A stretch of 64,000 nt of DNA from Achromobacter dolens. GTDB taxonomy: Bacteria > Pseudomonadota > Gammaproteobacteria > Burkholderiales > Burkholderiaceae_B. Shown here piece after piece: positions 53,015 through 63,614 of this stretch. Positions within the stretch are counted from its first letter, which is position 1, and the number at the start of each line of letters is the position of its first letter. The position numbers and the translations under genes were made by a program. A model generated the notes under the pieces. The model saw nothing but the letters and a program-made list of their open reading frames with translations, was not told where the DNA came from and did no database searches. Where the stretch lies: the NCBI RefSeq assembly GCF_902859745.1, contig NZ_CADIJW010000008.1:102009-166008 (forward strand), read 5' to 3'.

Positions 53015-54628
53015 TTACCAGGGCTCCAGCAGCCAGCCCTGTTGCGTGGCCCGCAGCCTGTCCGTGAGCGCCAGGTTGTCCAGGAACGCCTCGTCGTGCG
53101 ATACCACGACCAGCGCGCCGGCATAGCCGCGCAGCAGGCTTTCGAGGGCGAGCATGGAGGGCAGGTCGAGGTGGTTGCCAGGCTCGTCCAGCAGCAACAG
53201 GCGGGGCGGCGGATCGGCGTAGAGCGCGCACGCCAGCGCCGCCTTCAGCCGTTCGCCGCCGCTGAGCGAGCCGCTAGGCGCCAGGCTTTTGCGCGCATCC
53301 AGGCCGAGGTGGGCCAGGCGTGTGCGCAGTTCGCCTTCGTCCAGGTTGGGATTGGCGGCTTGCAGTTGTTCGAGCACGGGCTGCTCCGAGGCCAGGCCGG
53401 CCAGCCGCTGGTCGAGATAGACGCTTTCGGGCGCAGCCTTCCTCTCGCCCGACAGGGGCGCAAGCTGGCCCGCCAGCACCTTCAGCAAGGTCGATTTGCC
53501 GCAGCCATTCGGGCCGGTGACCGCCACGCGTTGCTGGCCGCCGAGCAGCAGGCTGACATGGCGGGTGGCCGCCGCGATGAACGGCAGCGTGACGTCGTCC
53601 AGTTGCGCCACGCGCCGCTGCGCCGCCTGCGCGACGGGCAGGGCGTGCAGCGAGATCGCTGCGTCCTTTTCGACTTGCGCCGCGGCCTCGCGCACGGACT
53701 GCGCCAAGCGTTCGTGGGCCACTGCGTGTTGCTGCTTCAATCTGCCGGCCGAATCCTCGCTGCGGCCCTTTTGACGGTCGAGCAGGATCCTGGCCTGGTT
53801 GGCCTGCTTGCCGTGCCGCTGGCCGCGCGCCTGCCGGCGCTCCTGCCGTTCGCGCTGGGCCTGCATCGCCTGTTCTTCGCGCCGGCGTTCGAGCTTGCGG
53901 TGTTCCAGCCGCTCCAGCGCATTGGCGCGTTCCTGCGCCTTGCTGGCGGCATAGACGCCGTAGTTGCCGCCATAGCCGCGCAGGCCCAGCGATGACAACT
54001 CCACGATGCGCGCCAGGGTGTCGAGCAGTTGCCGGTCGTGGCTGACGACCAGCAGGCCGCGCGGCCAATGGCGCAGTTGTTCGATCAACGCCTCGCGGTT
54101 GCGGCGGTCCAGGTGGTTGGTGGGCTCGTCCAGGATGAGGAAGTCGGCTTCGGACAGCATGGCGCTGGCCAGCGCGACGCGCATGGCTTCGCCGCCGCTG
54201 AGGCTGCTGGCGGGTGTCGCGGCGTCGAGATGGCCCAGGCCGTCGCGTTCCAGCGCGTGGTGCAGGCGCTGGCGGAGGTCCCAACGGTCGCCGACGCATT
54301 CGAAGTCTTCCGGCGCGCTGCTGCCGGCCTCGATGCGCGCCAGCGCCTCCAGCGTGGATTGCACGCCTGCCAGACTGGCGACGGTGGCGCCGGGCGGCGG
54401 GGAGACCTGCTGGGCCAGATAGAAGACGCTGCCCGATCGCAGGCAGCGTCCGCTCGATGGCGGCAACTCGCCGGCCAGGATCCGCGCCAGCACGGTCTTG
54501 CCAACGCCATTGCGCCCGACCAGACCAGTGGGACGCGAGTCGAAGGTTTCGTCGAGTCCGGAAAAGAGGGGGCTGCCGTCCGGCAGCAGATACGACACAC
54601 CTTCCAGCGTGAGATACGGAGTCGTCAT
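53015..54628 (-). CDS. ABC-F family ATPase
   Basis: Soluble twin-ATPase protein acting on ribosomes (translation factor or antibiotic-protection class), 537 residues. Domain 1: Walker A GRNGVGKT near residue 39, signature SLSGGEAMRVALA near 143, Walker B FLILDEPTNHLD near 163. A charged Arg/Gln-rich linker spans about 235-300. Domain 2: GPNGCGKST near 373, SLSGGERLKAALA, and LLLLDEPGNHLD, where Gly replaces the usual Thr. No membrane segments, so not an exporter. It stands alone; the downstream palindrome may end its transcript. Confidence 0.88.
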   Translation of the reverse strand: MTTPYLTLEGVSYLLPDGSPLFSGLDETFDSRPTGLVGRNGVGKTVLARILAGELPPSSGRCLRSGSVFYLAQQVSPPPGATVASLAGVQSTLEALARIEAGSSAPEDFECVGDRWDLRQRLHHALERDGLGHLDAATPASSLSGGEAMRVALASAMLSEADFLILDEPTNHLDRRNREALIEQLRHWPRGLLVVSHDRQLLDTLARIVELSSLGLRGYGGNYGVYAASKAQERANALERLEHRKLERRREEQAMQAQRERQERRQARGQRHGKQANQARILLDRQKGRSEDSAGRLKQQHAVAHERLAQSVREAAAQVEKDAAISLHALPVAQAAQRRVAQLDDVTLPFIAAATRHVSLLLGGQQRVAVTGPNGCGKSTLLKVLAGQLAPLSGERKAAPESVYLDQRLAGLASEQPVLEQLQAANPNLDEGELRTRLAHLGLDARKSLAPSGSLSGGERLKAALACALYADPPPRLLLLDEPGNHLDLPSMLALESLLRGYAGALVVVSHDEAFLDNLALTDRLRATQQGWLLEPW

Positions 54629-54834
54629 GCGTGATGCTTCCAGGGATGCCAGGAACTCCCCCTGCGAGCGGGGGGCGGGTGGAGACTGGCCGTCATTGCG
54701 ACGGCGGCATCAATGGCGCATGGGACGAATACCTCGATGACTGTGATCCAGGCCGATACTGTAAAAGCCCTCGGCGGAATTGGCAAAATTCGCGCGAGGC
54801 AAGGCTGCCCGAGTTGACGGGGGCGTGCGCCGTT
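54629..54834. other. Intergenic region between ABC-F and DUF2938 genes
   Basis: About 206 bp without a supported gene. It contains the upstream region of the minus-strand ABC-F gene; no clear promoter boxes were identified by eye. Confidence 0.4.
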
Positions 54835-55332
54835 TCAGGCCCCCAGAGCCTGCGCCACGGCCCATCCCGCCAAGTACAAGCCTACGCCGAACGACGCATG
54901 CGCCATCAGGCTGCGCAGCCGCGCCACCGCGGGCTTCGGCGTCTTGCGCGCCGCGAGGCCGGCGCCCATGCCCGGTTGCAGGATCAGGAATGGCGCGGCG
55001 ACGGTGGCGATGCCGACGATCAGCGCCGGAGGCAGCGTGGGCCGCGCGGCCCAGGCCGGTCCCCAGATCGCCAGCAGCAGGAGCGCGAACAGGATGCCGA
55101 TGGCGTAGTGGGCGATCCAGCCGATGGCGCGTTCGCCCGCCACGGGGGCCGAGCGCGCGATGCCGGGATGGGTCAGCCGTCCCTGTGGCAGATGGCCGAG
55201 CCAGCGGCCCACCATGGCGTAATCCAGCGATGGCACGCCGAACAGGCGCTTGAGCAGCAGGGCCCACAGGTCCATGACGAGGGTGGCGCCGACGCCGATC
55301 AGCACGGCGCGAAGGAATAGCTCAGGAGGCAT
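54835..55332 (-). CDS. DUF2938 membrane protein
   Basis: Small integral membrane protein, 165 residues and four hydrophobic segments, matching DUF2938: FLRAVLIGVGATLVMDLWAL at the N-terminus, a WIAHYAIGILFALLLL helix, and LMAHASFGVGLYLAG near the end. Function of the family is unknown. An AGGAGGC ribosome site partly overlaps its start region. Two dyads resembling the MFS-promoter site lie 23-53 bp upstream, so the neighbouring MarR protein may control it. Confidence 0.8.
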   Translation of the reverse strand: MPPELFLRAVLIGVGATLVMDLWALLLKRLFGVPSLDYAMVGRWLGHLPQGRLTHPGIARSAPVAGERAIGWIAHYAIGILFALLLLAIWGPAWAARPTLPPALIVGIATVAAPFLILQPGMGAGLAARKTPKPAVARLRSLMAHASFGVGLYLAGWAVAQALGA

Positions 55333-55354
55333 GCGGGTTCCGGCAAGTGAACAA

Positions 55355-55385
55355 CAATCAATAGATTGATTGAATGTTATTCAAT
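55355..55385. promoter_or_regulatory. Two overlapping dyads upstream of the DUF2938 gene
   Basis: CAATCAAT-AG-ATTGATTG (55355-55372) and ATTGAAT-GTT-ATTCAAT (55369-55385) are both perfect inverted repeats. They overlap promoter-like bases on the minus strand (TTGAAT ... TATTGA). The ATCAAT/ATTGAT core recurs before the efflux gene at 57565, suggesting one MarR-type regulator binds both. Confidence 0.55.
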
Positions 55386-55505
55386 AACGTTTCCGAGTGT
55401 CAACGTCACGGACCGATGATGGGCATATTGCCCGCGCGAAGCGGCGCCGGTGGGAAGGCCTTTGCCTGTGGGCTTGCAGCGCGGCCACGGGCGGCCCCGG
55501 CGCCG

Positions 55506-55952
55506 TTATTCGCCCTTGCCGCCACCCGCCGCGCGCAGGAAGTTTTCTTCCAGCACGTTCAGCACCCGGTTCAGCGTGTCGATGTCGGCGGCCGACAGGC
55601 CCTTGAGCGATTCGTCGAAGAAGGCCGCCCGCTTGGGCAGTGCCTCGTCGACCACGGCCTGGCCGGCCGGCGTGAGGCGGGCGTTGGTCAGCCGGTTGTC
55701 GTTCGGATCCACGGCGCGCGCGATCCAGCCGAGTTTCTGCATGGCCTGCAACTGGCGGGTGAGCGAGGCGGGATCGAGGCGGCAGCGCTCGGCCAGGTGC
55801 TTCTGCGAGCACTGGCCGCATTCATGCAATGCCAGCAGGATGCGCCAGCGCGGCAGCGCGTGGCCGACCCGGCCGCTGAAGGCGCTCTGCATGACGCGGT
55901 AGGTCTGGCCCATGTGCTGGATGACCTGCAGGCCCTGTTGTTGTTTGGGCAA
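55506..55952 (-). CDS. MarR-family transcriptional regulator
   Basis: Winged-helix repressor, 148 residues. The recognition region is CSQKHLAERCRLDPASLTRQ followed by LQAMQKLGWIARAVDPNDNR, including the Asp/Arg wing. Dimerisation helices at both ends; LNRVLNVLEENFLR is the C-terminal one. It begins 3 bp after the stop of the DHA2 efflux gene on the minus strand, so both are co-transcribed. The usual role is repression of its own operon until a phenolic or toxic ligand binds; the matching dyads at 55355 and 57565 are candidate targets. Confidence 0.88.
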   Translation of the reverse strand: MPKQQQGLQVIQHMGQTYRVMQSAFSGRVGHALPRWRILLALHECGQCSQKHLAERCRLDPASLTRQLQAMQKLGWIARAVDPNDNRLTNARLTPAGQAVVDEALPKRAAFFDESLKGLSAADIDTLNRVLNVLEENFLRAAGGGKGE

Positions 55953-55955
55953 AAG

Positions 55956-57554
55956 CTACTCTCCGACGCTGGCGGGCTCCGGCTTGGAGACGCGCGCCAA
56001 TTGCACCAGGGGGACGCGCCGCACGCACCACAGCGCCAGCACCGCGACCGCCAGGGCGATGAGTTGCCCCTCGTGGATGGCGCCGACCAGCGCCACCCGC
56101 GCGATCTCGATCAGCGACGTTCCATCCTGGCCTTGATGCGCCAATTGTGCCAGGAACTGCGTCTGGGCCTGGGGATTGACCAGCATCTGCGGGTCGTCCA
56201 GTTGCGGCAGCCAGCGCGCCGAGGCGCCGCGCAGCGTCGATTCAACGCCGCTGAAATAGCTGTGGTTGACCATGGTGCCGACCACGGCGGTGCCGAGCAT
56301 GCCGCCGATCATGCGCAGCGATTGCAGCAGCGCGGTGGCGATGCCCAGGTGGCTGCGGCCGGCGGTCTGCTGCGCGAACACGGTCAGGTTGGGCATGATG
56401 AAGCCCATGCCGAGGCCGGCCATCAGCATGTAGGCGGCAATCAGGCCGTGCGGCGTGTAGTTGTGGGTGGTGACGATGCCCATACAGGATAGCGCCATCA
56501 GGATGAAGCCCGCGTACAGCATGCGGTTGGGGTTGCGGATGCGGGTGATGATGCGGCCGTTGATGATGCTGCCCACGGTGATGAAGACCACCATCGGCGT
56601 GATCAGCAGTCCCGCGTCCTGCGGCGACAGGCCGAAGCCGCCCTGCAGCAGCAGCGGTGCGTAGAACAGCAGCGAATACATGGTCACGCCCACCAGCAGC
56701 GCCAGTATGAACAGCATCGCCAGGCCGCGGTTGCGGAACATGTCGAACGGCAGCAGCGGATGCGGGCAGCGCCGCTCCCACCAGTACAGCAGGCCGAAGG
56801 CGGCGGCGCTGCCGGCGCCCAGCAGCACGATGGTGGCGCTCAGGCCTTCCTTGGGCAGCAGTTCCACCAGCAGTTGCAGGCCGCCCAGCGCGGCGGCGAT
56901 CAGCAGCGCGCCCTGCCAGTCCAGGCGCACCTTGCCGGTGGTGTGATTGCGCAGGTGCGGCAGGTAGCGCGCGACGAACCAGAGGCCGAGGATGCCGATG
57001 GGCAGGTTCACGTAGAACACCGAGCGCCAGCCATAGTGCTCGGTCAGCGCGCCGCCCAGCGTCGGCCCGACCGCGTTGGCGATGCCGAAGGCCGAACTGA
57101 GCATGACCTGCCAGCGCAGCCGCACGTGCGGGTCCGGGAACAGGTCGGGGATGGAGGCGAAGGCGGTGCCCACCAGCATGCCGCCGCCCACGCCCTGCAG
57201 GGCCCGCGCCAGCACCAGCGTGAACATGCTGTCGGCCGCGCCGCACAGCACCGAGGCCAGCGTGAACAGCACGATCGCCGCCACCACGAAGGGCTTGCGG
57301 CCATAGTAGTCGCCCAACCGGCCGAAGATCGGCACGGTGATGACCGAGGTCAGCAGGTAGGACGTCGCCACCCACGCGTACAGCTCGAAGCCCTTGAGCT
57401 CGGCCACGATGGTGGGCAGCGCGGTGCCCACCACGGTCTGGTCGATGGCCACCATCATCATGACGAAGCACATGCCCAGCATGGCGAGCAGGGTCTGCCG
57501 GAAGGGGAGCACCTGGCCGGGCGAATAAGGGGTGCTGGGGGCGGGGGCGGGCAT
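55956..57554 (-). CDS. DHA2-family (EmrB-like) multidrug efflux MFS transporter
   Basis: Proton-coupled exporter with 14 predicted membrane helices, 532 residues from ATG 57554 (MPAPAPSTPYSPGQVLPF); a TTG ten codons upstream lies inside the operator-like dyad and was rejected. Motif A GRLGDYYGRKPFVVAAIVLF near residue 75 and motif C-like SAFGIANAVGPTLGGALTEH near residue 155 define the family. It heads the operon with marR. Substrate unknown; no EmrA-type adaptor gene is adjacent. Confidence 0.9.
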   Translation of the reverse strand: MPAPAPSTPYSPGQVLPFRQTLLAMLGMCFVMMMVAIDQTVVGTALPTIVAELKGFELYAWVATSYLLTSVITVPIFGRLGDYYGRKPFVVAAIVLFTLASVLCGAADSMFTLVLARALQGVGGGMLVGTAFASIPDLFPDPHVRLRWQVMLSSAFGIANAVGPTLGGALTEHYGWRSVFYVNLPIGILGLWFVARYLPHLRNHTTGKVRLDWQGALLIAAALGGLQLLVELLPKEGLSATIVLLGAGSAAAFGLLYWWERRCPHPLLPFDMFRNRGLAMLFILALLVGVTMYSLLFYAPLLLQGGFGLSPQDAGLLITPMVVFITVGSIINGRIITRIRNPNRMLYAGFILMALSCMGIVTTHNYTPHGLIAAYMLMAGLGMGFIMPNLTVFAQQTAGRSHLGIATALLQSLRMIGGMLGTAVVGTMVNHSYFSGVESTLRGASARWLPQLDDPQMLVNPQAQTQFLAQLAHQGQDGTSLIEIARVALVGAIHEGQLIALAVAVLALWCVRRVPLVQLARVSKPEPASVGE

Positions 57555-57564
57555 TGTTGGATGT

Positions 57565-57577
57565 ATCAATGATTGAT
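57565..57577. promoter_or_regulatory. Operator-like dyad upstream of the efflux gene
   Basis: ATCAAT-G-ATTGAT, a perfect inverted repeat, lies 10 bp upstream of the efflux start codon; a related TCAATCATT half follows at 57581. A possible -10 box (TAGAAT on the minus strand, 57592-57587) sits just beyond it. The core matches the dyads at 55355-55372. Confidence 0.5.
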
Positions 57578-57890
57578 GGGTCAATCATTCTAGCTCTACA
57601 ATCCGCAAGACAGAAAACCGTCAGTTTTGCGCCCGGCGCGCAGGTGGGCCCGATTTGTTACGATAGCGGTATGTGCACGCTGGTCATGCTGGCGTCTTCA
57701 GCAGGTCTTTCCATGGCAGTTCCTCTCCGCTTGGCGTATCGGCCCCTGGCCTGACGCACGCGGCGGCACGCGATCGAAGACGGATAAATCAGTAAGCCTC
57801 GCGCCGGGCGCGACGGCATAGCGCCATTCCCGCGCCGGACGCGGCGGATGGCATTCAAGGATTACCAGTCGAGGTACCGACGGGGCGGCA
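57578..57890. other. Intergenic region between divergent efflux and asmA genes
   Basis: About 310 bp. Apart from the operator-like bases at its left end I see no gene, RNA or strong promoter. Short open frames here have no ribosome sites and no family resemblance. Confidence 0.4.
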
Positions 57891-60383
57891 ATGAAAACGT
57901 GGTTCAAGCGCATTCTGATAGGCCTGGTGGTGTTGGTTGTCGTGGCCGTCGTTGGCCTGGCCATCTTTCTGCTGACGTTCGACCCCAACGCGTACAAGTA
58001 CAAGCTCGAAGAGCTGGTCCAGGAACGCTATCACCGCACGCTCACGATCGACGGCGAGATCGAGCTGTCGCTGTTCCCGCGCATCGGCCTGTCGGTGCAG
58101 GGCGTGTCGCTGTCCGAGGTCAATAGCACCGAGACCTTCGCCTCCATCGAGAGCACCCGCCTGGCGGTGGCCGTCTGGCCGCTGCTGTCCAACAGTTTCG
58201 TGGTGGACCATGTCGCCATCAGCGGCTTCAAGGCGCGCCTGGTGCGGGGCAAGGACGGCCAGTTCAATTTCAGCAACCTGGTCGGCGGCACCGCGCCTGT
58301 GGTGGCTACGCCCGCCAATCCCGCCGAGGCCCTCGCGGGGGCGGCGCAGACCGCCGCGCAAGCGCTGACCAGCGGCGCGCTGCCGCCGTCGCGCAACAAC
58401 ATGCAGATCGACATCGCCGGCCTCGACCTGAAGGATGGCGAGGTGCTGCTGCAGGATGAGATGTCGGGCATGGCGGTGGCCGTGACCAAGATCAACGCCA
58501 ATACCGGCCGCGTCACCTTCAACCAGCCGTTCGACGTGCGCCTGACGGCGCGCCTGGAAGGCGGCAACCCGCGCATCGACGCCAACCTGACCGGCCAGGC
58601 GTTGCTGACGCTGGACCCGTCCGCCAAGCGCTACGCGGCGCAGAAGCTCGATCTGCGCATGGACGGCAAGCTGCCGGGCGCCGAGGCCAAGAGCCTGGCG
58701 ATGCGCGGCAACCTGGCGTTCAACGGCCAGAAGTCGGCGCTGGACGTGGCCGGGCTGGAAGTCGTGTTCCAGGGCGACGTCACCGATCCGGCCGCGCGCG
58801 CCACCAACGTGGACGCCAGCGTGGCCATGCCCAAGCTGTCGATCGACCCGCACAAGAGCCAGTTGCAGATCGAGAAGCTGGCGGTGCGCGCCAAGGGCGG
58901 CGTGGCCGACGGCCCGTTCGAATTCGCCGTGGACGCGCCGGCGCTGAACATTTCGCCGACGCAGGCCACGGGCGAGGCGCTGACCGGCCGCGTGCGCATC
59001 AGCGGGCTGGACGCCAGCTTTGGCCTGAACGGCATCAGCGGCAACGCCACCGAACTCGACATCAAGGAAGCCAAGCTCGACAGCACCTCCAAGAAGGGCG
59101 AGCGCGTAGTCAAGCTGACCTTCGCCTCGCCGCTGTCGCTGAACCTGCTGCAGCGCCAGGGCAGCCTGGCGGCGCTGCGCGGCGATGTCAACATCACCGA
59201 CCCGGGCCTGCCCAAGGGCAGCCTGCAGATTCCCGTGATCGGCAGCCTCAATGTCGATCTGACCAAGGACACGGCCAGCAGCAAGATCAACGCGGTGCTG
59301 GAAGGCGGCAAGTTCGACCTGACCGCCGACATCGCCAAGCTGAGCGATGCGCCGCAGGTGAATTTCGCGCTGGCCGTGGATACGCTGGACCTGGACAAGC
59401 TGGTGCCGCCGGCGGCCGCGGCCGCGCCGGCCAAGCCGCCCGCCGACGGCAAGAAGGACGAGAACAAGCCGGTTGCGCCGGCGCCGGCCGCGCCCGCGGA
59501 TGATTCGATCAACCTGTCGGCGCTGGTCGGCCCGAGCGTGAACGGCACGCTCAAGGTCGGCAAGCTGGTGGTGCGCGGCCTGAAGGCCGATGACGTCGCC
59601 GCCGCCGTCAAGCTGGACCGCGGCAAGCTCGATATCTCCAGCCTGACCGCCGGCCTGTACGGCGGCAAGCTGGCCGGCGCGCTGTCGGTGGACGCGGCGC
59701 AGGGCAACCAGTTGGCGACCAAGATGTCGCTGGCGGGCATTTCGATCGAACCGCTGCTGGTGGACCTGGCGCAGCGTAACGTGCTGAGCGGCACCGGCAG
59801 CCTGGCGCTGGATCTGAAGACCGCCGGGGCCAACGCCTACGCCATGAAGAGCGGCCTGGGCGGCACGCTGCAGGTGCGGCTGCGCGACGGCGCGGTCAAG
59901 GGCATCAACCTGGCGCAGACGCTGCGCGAGCTGAAGGCCGCGCTCAAGCCCGAGTCGCAGGACGAAACGGTGGCGGCCGACACCAGCAAGCAGACCGCGT
60001 TCTCGGAAATGGATGCGGACCTGGCCTTCACCAAGGGCGTGGCGAGCGTCAAGCGCCTGAACGTCGTGTCGCCGCTGTTGCGCGTGACGCAGGGCGAGCC
60101 GGCCACCATCGACTTCGTCAAGAGCGAGCTGGACCTGGTGGCGCGCGCGCGCGTCGTCAATCCGGCGGCCGACCCGGAAGGCAAGGAATTGATCGACCTG
60201 AAGGACGTGACGATTCCGGTGCACGTGCGTGGTCCGTTCGAGAAGCCCACCTACACGCTGCTGTGGAAGGACGCCGTCGCCGGCATCCTCAAGCGCAGCC
60301 TGGAAAACAAGCTGCGTGAAGCCGTGACCGGCAAGGGCGGCGCGGCGGTGGACAAGGCCCTGAAGGGCCTGCTGGGCAAATGA
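57891..60383 (+). CDS. AsmA-family protein
   Basis: Large inner-membrane-anchored periplasmic protein, 830 residues. One N-terminal helix (about residues 8-28, LIGLVVLVVVAVVGLAIFLL) is followed by the AsmA domain starting FDPNAYKYKLEELVQERYHR, with long beta-rich repeats. A Pro/Ala/Lys-rich low-complexity link occurs near residues 505-530. AsmA-like proteins are thought to form bridges carrying phospholipids to the outer membrane. The C-terminus is Gly/Lys-rich. Its stop overlaps the start of the MOSC_N gene (ATGA at 60380). Confidence 0.88.
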   Translation: MKTWFKRILIGLVVLVVVAVVGLAIFLLTFDPNAYKYKLEELVQERYHRTLTIDGEIELSLFPRIGLSVQGVSLSEVNSTETFASIESTRLAVAVWPLLSNSFVVDHVAISGFKARLVRGKDGQFNFSNLVGGTAPVVATPANPAEALAGAAQTAAQALTSGALPPSRNNMQIDIAGLDLKDGEVLLQDEMSGMAVAVTKINANTGRVTFNQPFDVRLTARLEGGNPRIDANLTGQALLTLDPSAKRYAAQKLDLRMDGKLPGAEAKSLAMRGNLAFNGQKSALDVAGLEVVFQGDVTDPAARATNVDASVAMPKLSIDPHKSQLQIEKLAVRAKGGVADGPFEFAVDAPALNISPTQATGEALTGRVRISGLDASFGLNGISGNATELDIKEAKLDSTSKKGERVVKLTFASPLSLNLLQRQGSLAALRGDVNITDPGLPKGSLQIPVIGSLNVDLTKDTASSKINAVLEGGKFDLTADIAKLSDAPQVNFALAVDTLDLDKLVPPAAAAAPAKPPADGKKDENKPVAPAPAAPADDSINLSALVGPSVNGTLKVGKLVVRGLKADDVAAAVKLDRGKLDISSLTAGLYGGKLAGALSVDAAQGNQLATKMSLAGISIEPLLVDLAQRNVLSGTGSLALDLKTAGANAYAMKSGLGGTLQVRLRDGAVKGINLAQTLRELKAALKPESQDETVAADTSKQTAFSEMDADLAFTKGVASVKRLNVVSPLLRVTQGEPATIDFVKSELDLVARARVVNPAADPEGKELIDLKDVTIPVHVRGPFEKPTYTLLWKDAVAGILKRSLENKLREAVTGKGGAAVDKALKGLLGK

Positions 60384-60766
60384 GCGCCGCCACCTTCCAG
60401 CCCATCGCCCAGTGCGGCGTGACGGCGCAGGCCGAGGCCGCGCCGTATCATCGCCAATGGCTGGTGGCCAACGATTCGGGCCAATGGCTCAACCGCGAGC
60501 TGTGCCCGCGGCTGGCCGATGTGGCGGTGGAACTGCGCCTGGGCTACCTGGTGCTGCGCGCGCCGGGCATGCTGCGCATGGATATTCCGCTGGACGTGAT
60601 CGAGGACGACGACAGCGTGCGCTACAGCATGAAGGTCGGCGAGCAGGTCATCGACGTGGTCGACGAAGGCGAGCTGGCCGCCGCCTGGATCTCGAATTTC
60701 GTGCAGGTGCCGTGCCGCATCCTGAAGGTGCATCCGGACACGCCTGTGTCGGTCTGGCCGGACTGA
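60380..60766 (+). CDS. Stand-alone MOSC N-terminal beta-barrel domain protein
   Basis: A 128-residue protein whose pattern follows the MOSC_N domain: a YPxK-like start (FQPIAQCGV), the YHRQWLVANDSGQWLNRELCPRLADV string corresponding to RxWMVVDxxGRFLTQRExPRLA, LVLRAPGM, MDIPLDV, and a final AAAWISNFVQVPCRILKV. The MOSC catalytic domain that normally follows (molybdenum-cofactor sulfur carrier region with a conserved Cys) is missing, and no continuation is seen downstream. It is translationally coupled to asmA. It could be an independent small-domain protein or a long-standing truncation. Function unknown. Confidence 0.6.
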   Translation: MSAATFQPIAQCGVTAQAEAAPYHRQWLVANDSGQWLNRELCPRLADVAVELRLGYLVLRAPGMLRMDIPLDVIEDDDSVRYSMKVGEQVIDVVDEGELAAAWISNFVQVPCRILKVHPDTPVSVWPD

Positions 60767-60839
60767 GTCTGGCGCGGGAAGTCCGGGGGCGCGCCGCTGC
60801 GCGACGCGCTTGTCATCGGCAACGCATGAAGCGGCTGCT

Positions 60840-62485
<1,646 letters not shown>

Positions 62486-62989
62486 TCAGCCCGGCCAGGA
62501 TTGCTCGCGGCGTTCCTTGGCCTTTTCCTGCAGCCAGCGTTCCACCGAGGGGAACACGAACTTGCTGACGTCGCCGCCCAACTGGGCGATTTCGCGCACG
62601 ATGGTGCCGGAGATGAACTGGTATTGATCCGACGGCGTCATGAACAGGGTCTCGACGTCGGGCAGCAGATGGCGGTTCATGCCAGCCATCTGGAATTCGT
62701 ATTCGAAGTCGGACACGGCGCGCAGGCCGCGCACGATCACGCGCCCGCCCTGGTCGCGCACGAAGTCCTTGAGCAGGCCGCCGAAGCTCTGCACTTCCAC
62801 GTTGGGATAGTGCCCCAGCACTTCGCGCGCGATATCCACGCGCTCGTCGATGCTGAAGAAGGGCTTCTTGTTGCGGCTGTGCGCGATGCCGACGACGACT
62901 TTGTCGAAAAGCGTGGCGGCGCGGCGGACCAGGTCTTCGTGGCCTCTGGTCAGCGGGTCGAAAGTGCCGGGGTAAACAGCGATGATCAT
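62486..62989 (-). CDS. coaD: Phosphopantetheine adenylyltransferase
   Basis: Fourth step of CoA synthesis: adenylates 4'-phosphopantetheine. 167 residues. Nucleotidyltransferase motif [15 protein letters not shown] (T/HxGH) at residues 6-20; [33 protein letters not shown] near 90, and [20 protein letters not shown] near 130. The neighbour rsmD lies 58 bp upstream on the same strand, the standard rsmD-coaD pair. Confidence 0.97.
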   Translation of the reverse strand: MIIAVYPGTFDPLTRGHEDLVRRAATLFDKVVVGIAHSRNKKPFFSIDERVDIAREVLGHYPNVEVQSFGGLLKDFVRDQGGRVIVRGLRAVSDFEYEFQMAGMNRHLLPDVETLFMTPSDQYQFISGTIVREIAQLGGDVSKFVFPSVERWLQEKAKERREQSWPG

Positions 62990-63047
62990 GCGAGCTCCGT
63001 ACCGTTATTAGTGGTGTACACCATCCTCCGAAGCTCGGATTATTGAT

Positions 63048-63614
63048 CTATTTGCGCAATGCAGCAAATTCCAGCAGATGGTAGTGGACCGCGCCTGCCT
63101 TGTCCTGGCGCAGGATCTCGAAGCCGTCGGGCGCTTCGATGGGGTTTTCGGCCTCGACGTAGACCAATCCGCCCTCGGCCAGGATGCCGGGCAGGATAGG
63201 CCACAGGCGCGGCAGCCAGCCCTGTCCGAAGGGGGGATCCAACAGGATGAGGTCAAAGCGGGAGGCATCCATTCTTTCGACGACCTGCATCGCATCGCCC
63301 ACATGGATGCGTATCATGTCGGCTTTGAGCTTGTCGCGCAGTGTCCGCAGCGCGGACGCGGCAGTCTTGTCGCGTTCCACCATCTGCACGTGCGCCACGC
63401 CGCGCGAGGCCGCCTCGAAGCCCAGGGCGCCGCTGCCGGCGAACAGGTCCAGCACCTGCTTGTCGGCGAATTCGCCGCCCCACAGGTGATTGAGCCAGTT
63501 GAACAGCGTTTCCCGCACCCGGTCGGGCGTCGGGCGGAGCGTCTCCACGTCGGGCACGACGATAGGGGTGCGCCGGTATTGGCCCCCGACGATACGAATA
63601 TACTTGTTACCCAT
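63048..63614 (-). CDS. rsmD: 16S rRNA (guanine966-N2)-methyltransferase
   Basis: SAM-dependent methyltransferase modifying G966 of 16S rRNA. 188 residues from ATG 63614 (MGNKYIRIVGGQYRRTPI); the frame stays open beyond it only as an antisense shadow of ftsY. RPTPDRVRETLFNWL near residue 28, SAM loop LDLFAGSGALGFEAASRG near residue 52 and the catalytic LLDPPFGQGW near residue 122 (DPPF in place of the common DPPY). Its start codon overlaps that of ftsY on the other strand. Confidence 0.94.
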   Translation of the reverse strand: MGNKYIRIVGGQYRRTPIVVPDVETLRPTPDRVRETLFNWLNHLWGGEFADKQVLDLFAGSGALGFEAASRGVAHVQMVERDKTAASALRTLRDKLKADMIRIHVGDAMQVVERMDASRFDLILLDPPFGQGWLPRLWPILPGILAEGGLVYVEAENPIEAPDGFEILRQDKAGAVHYHLLEFAALRK

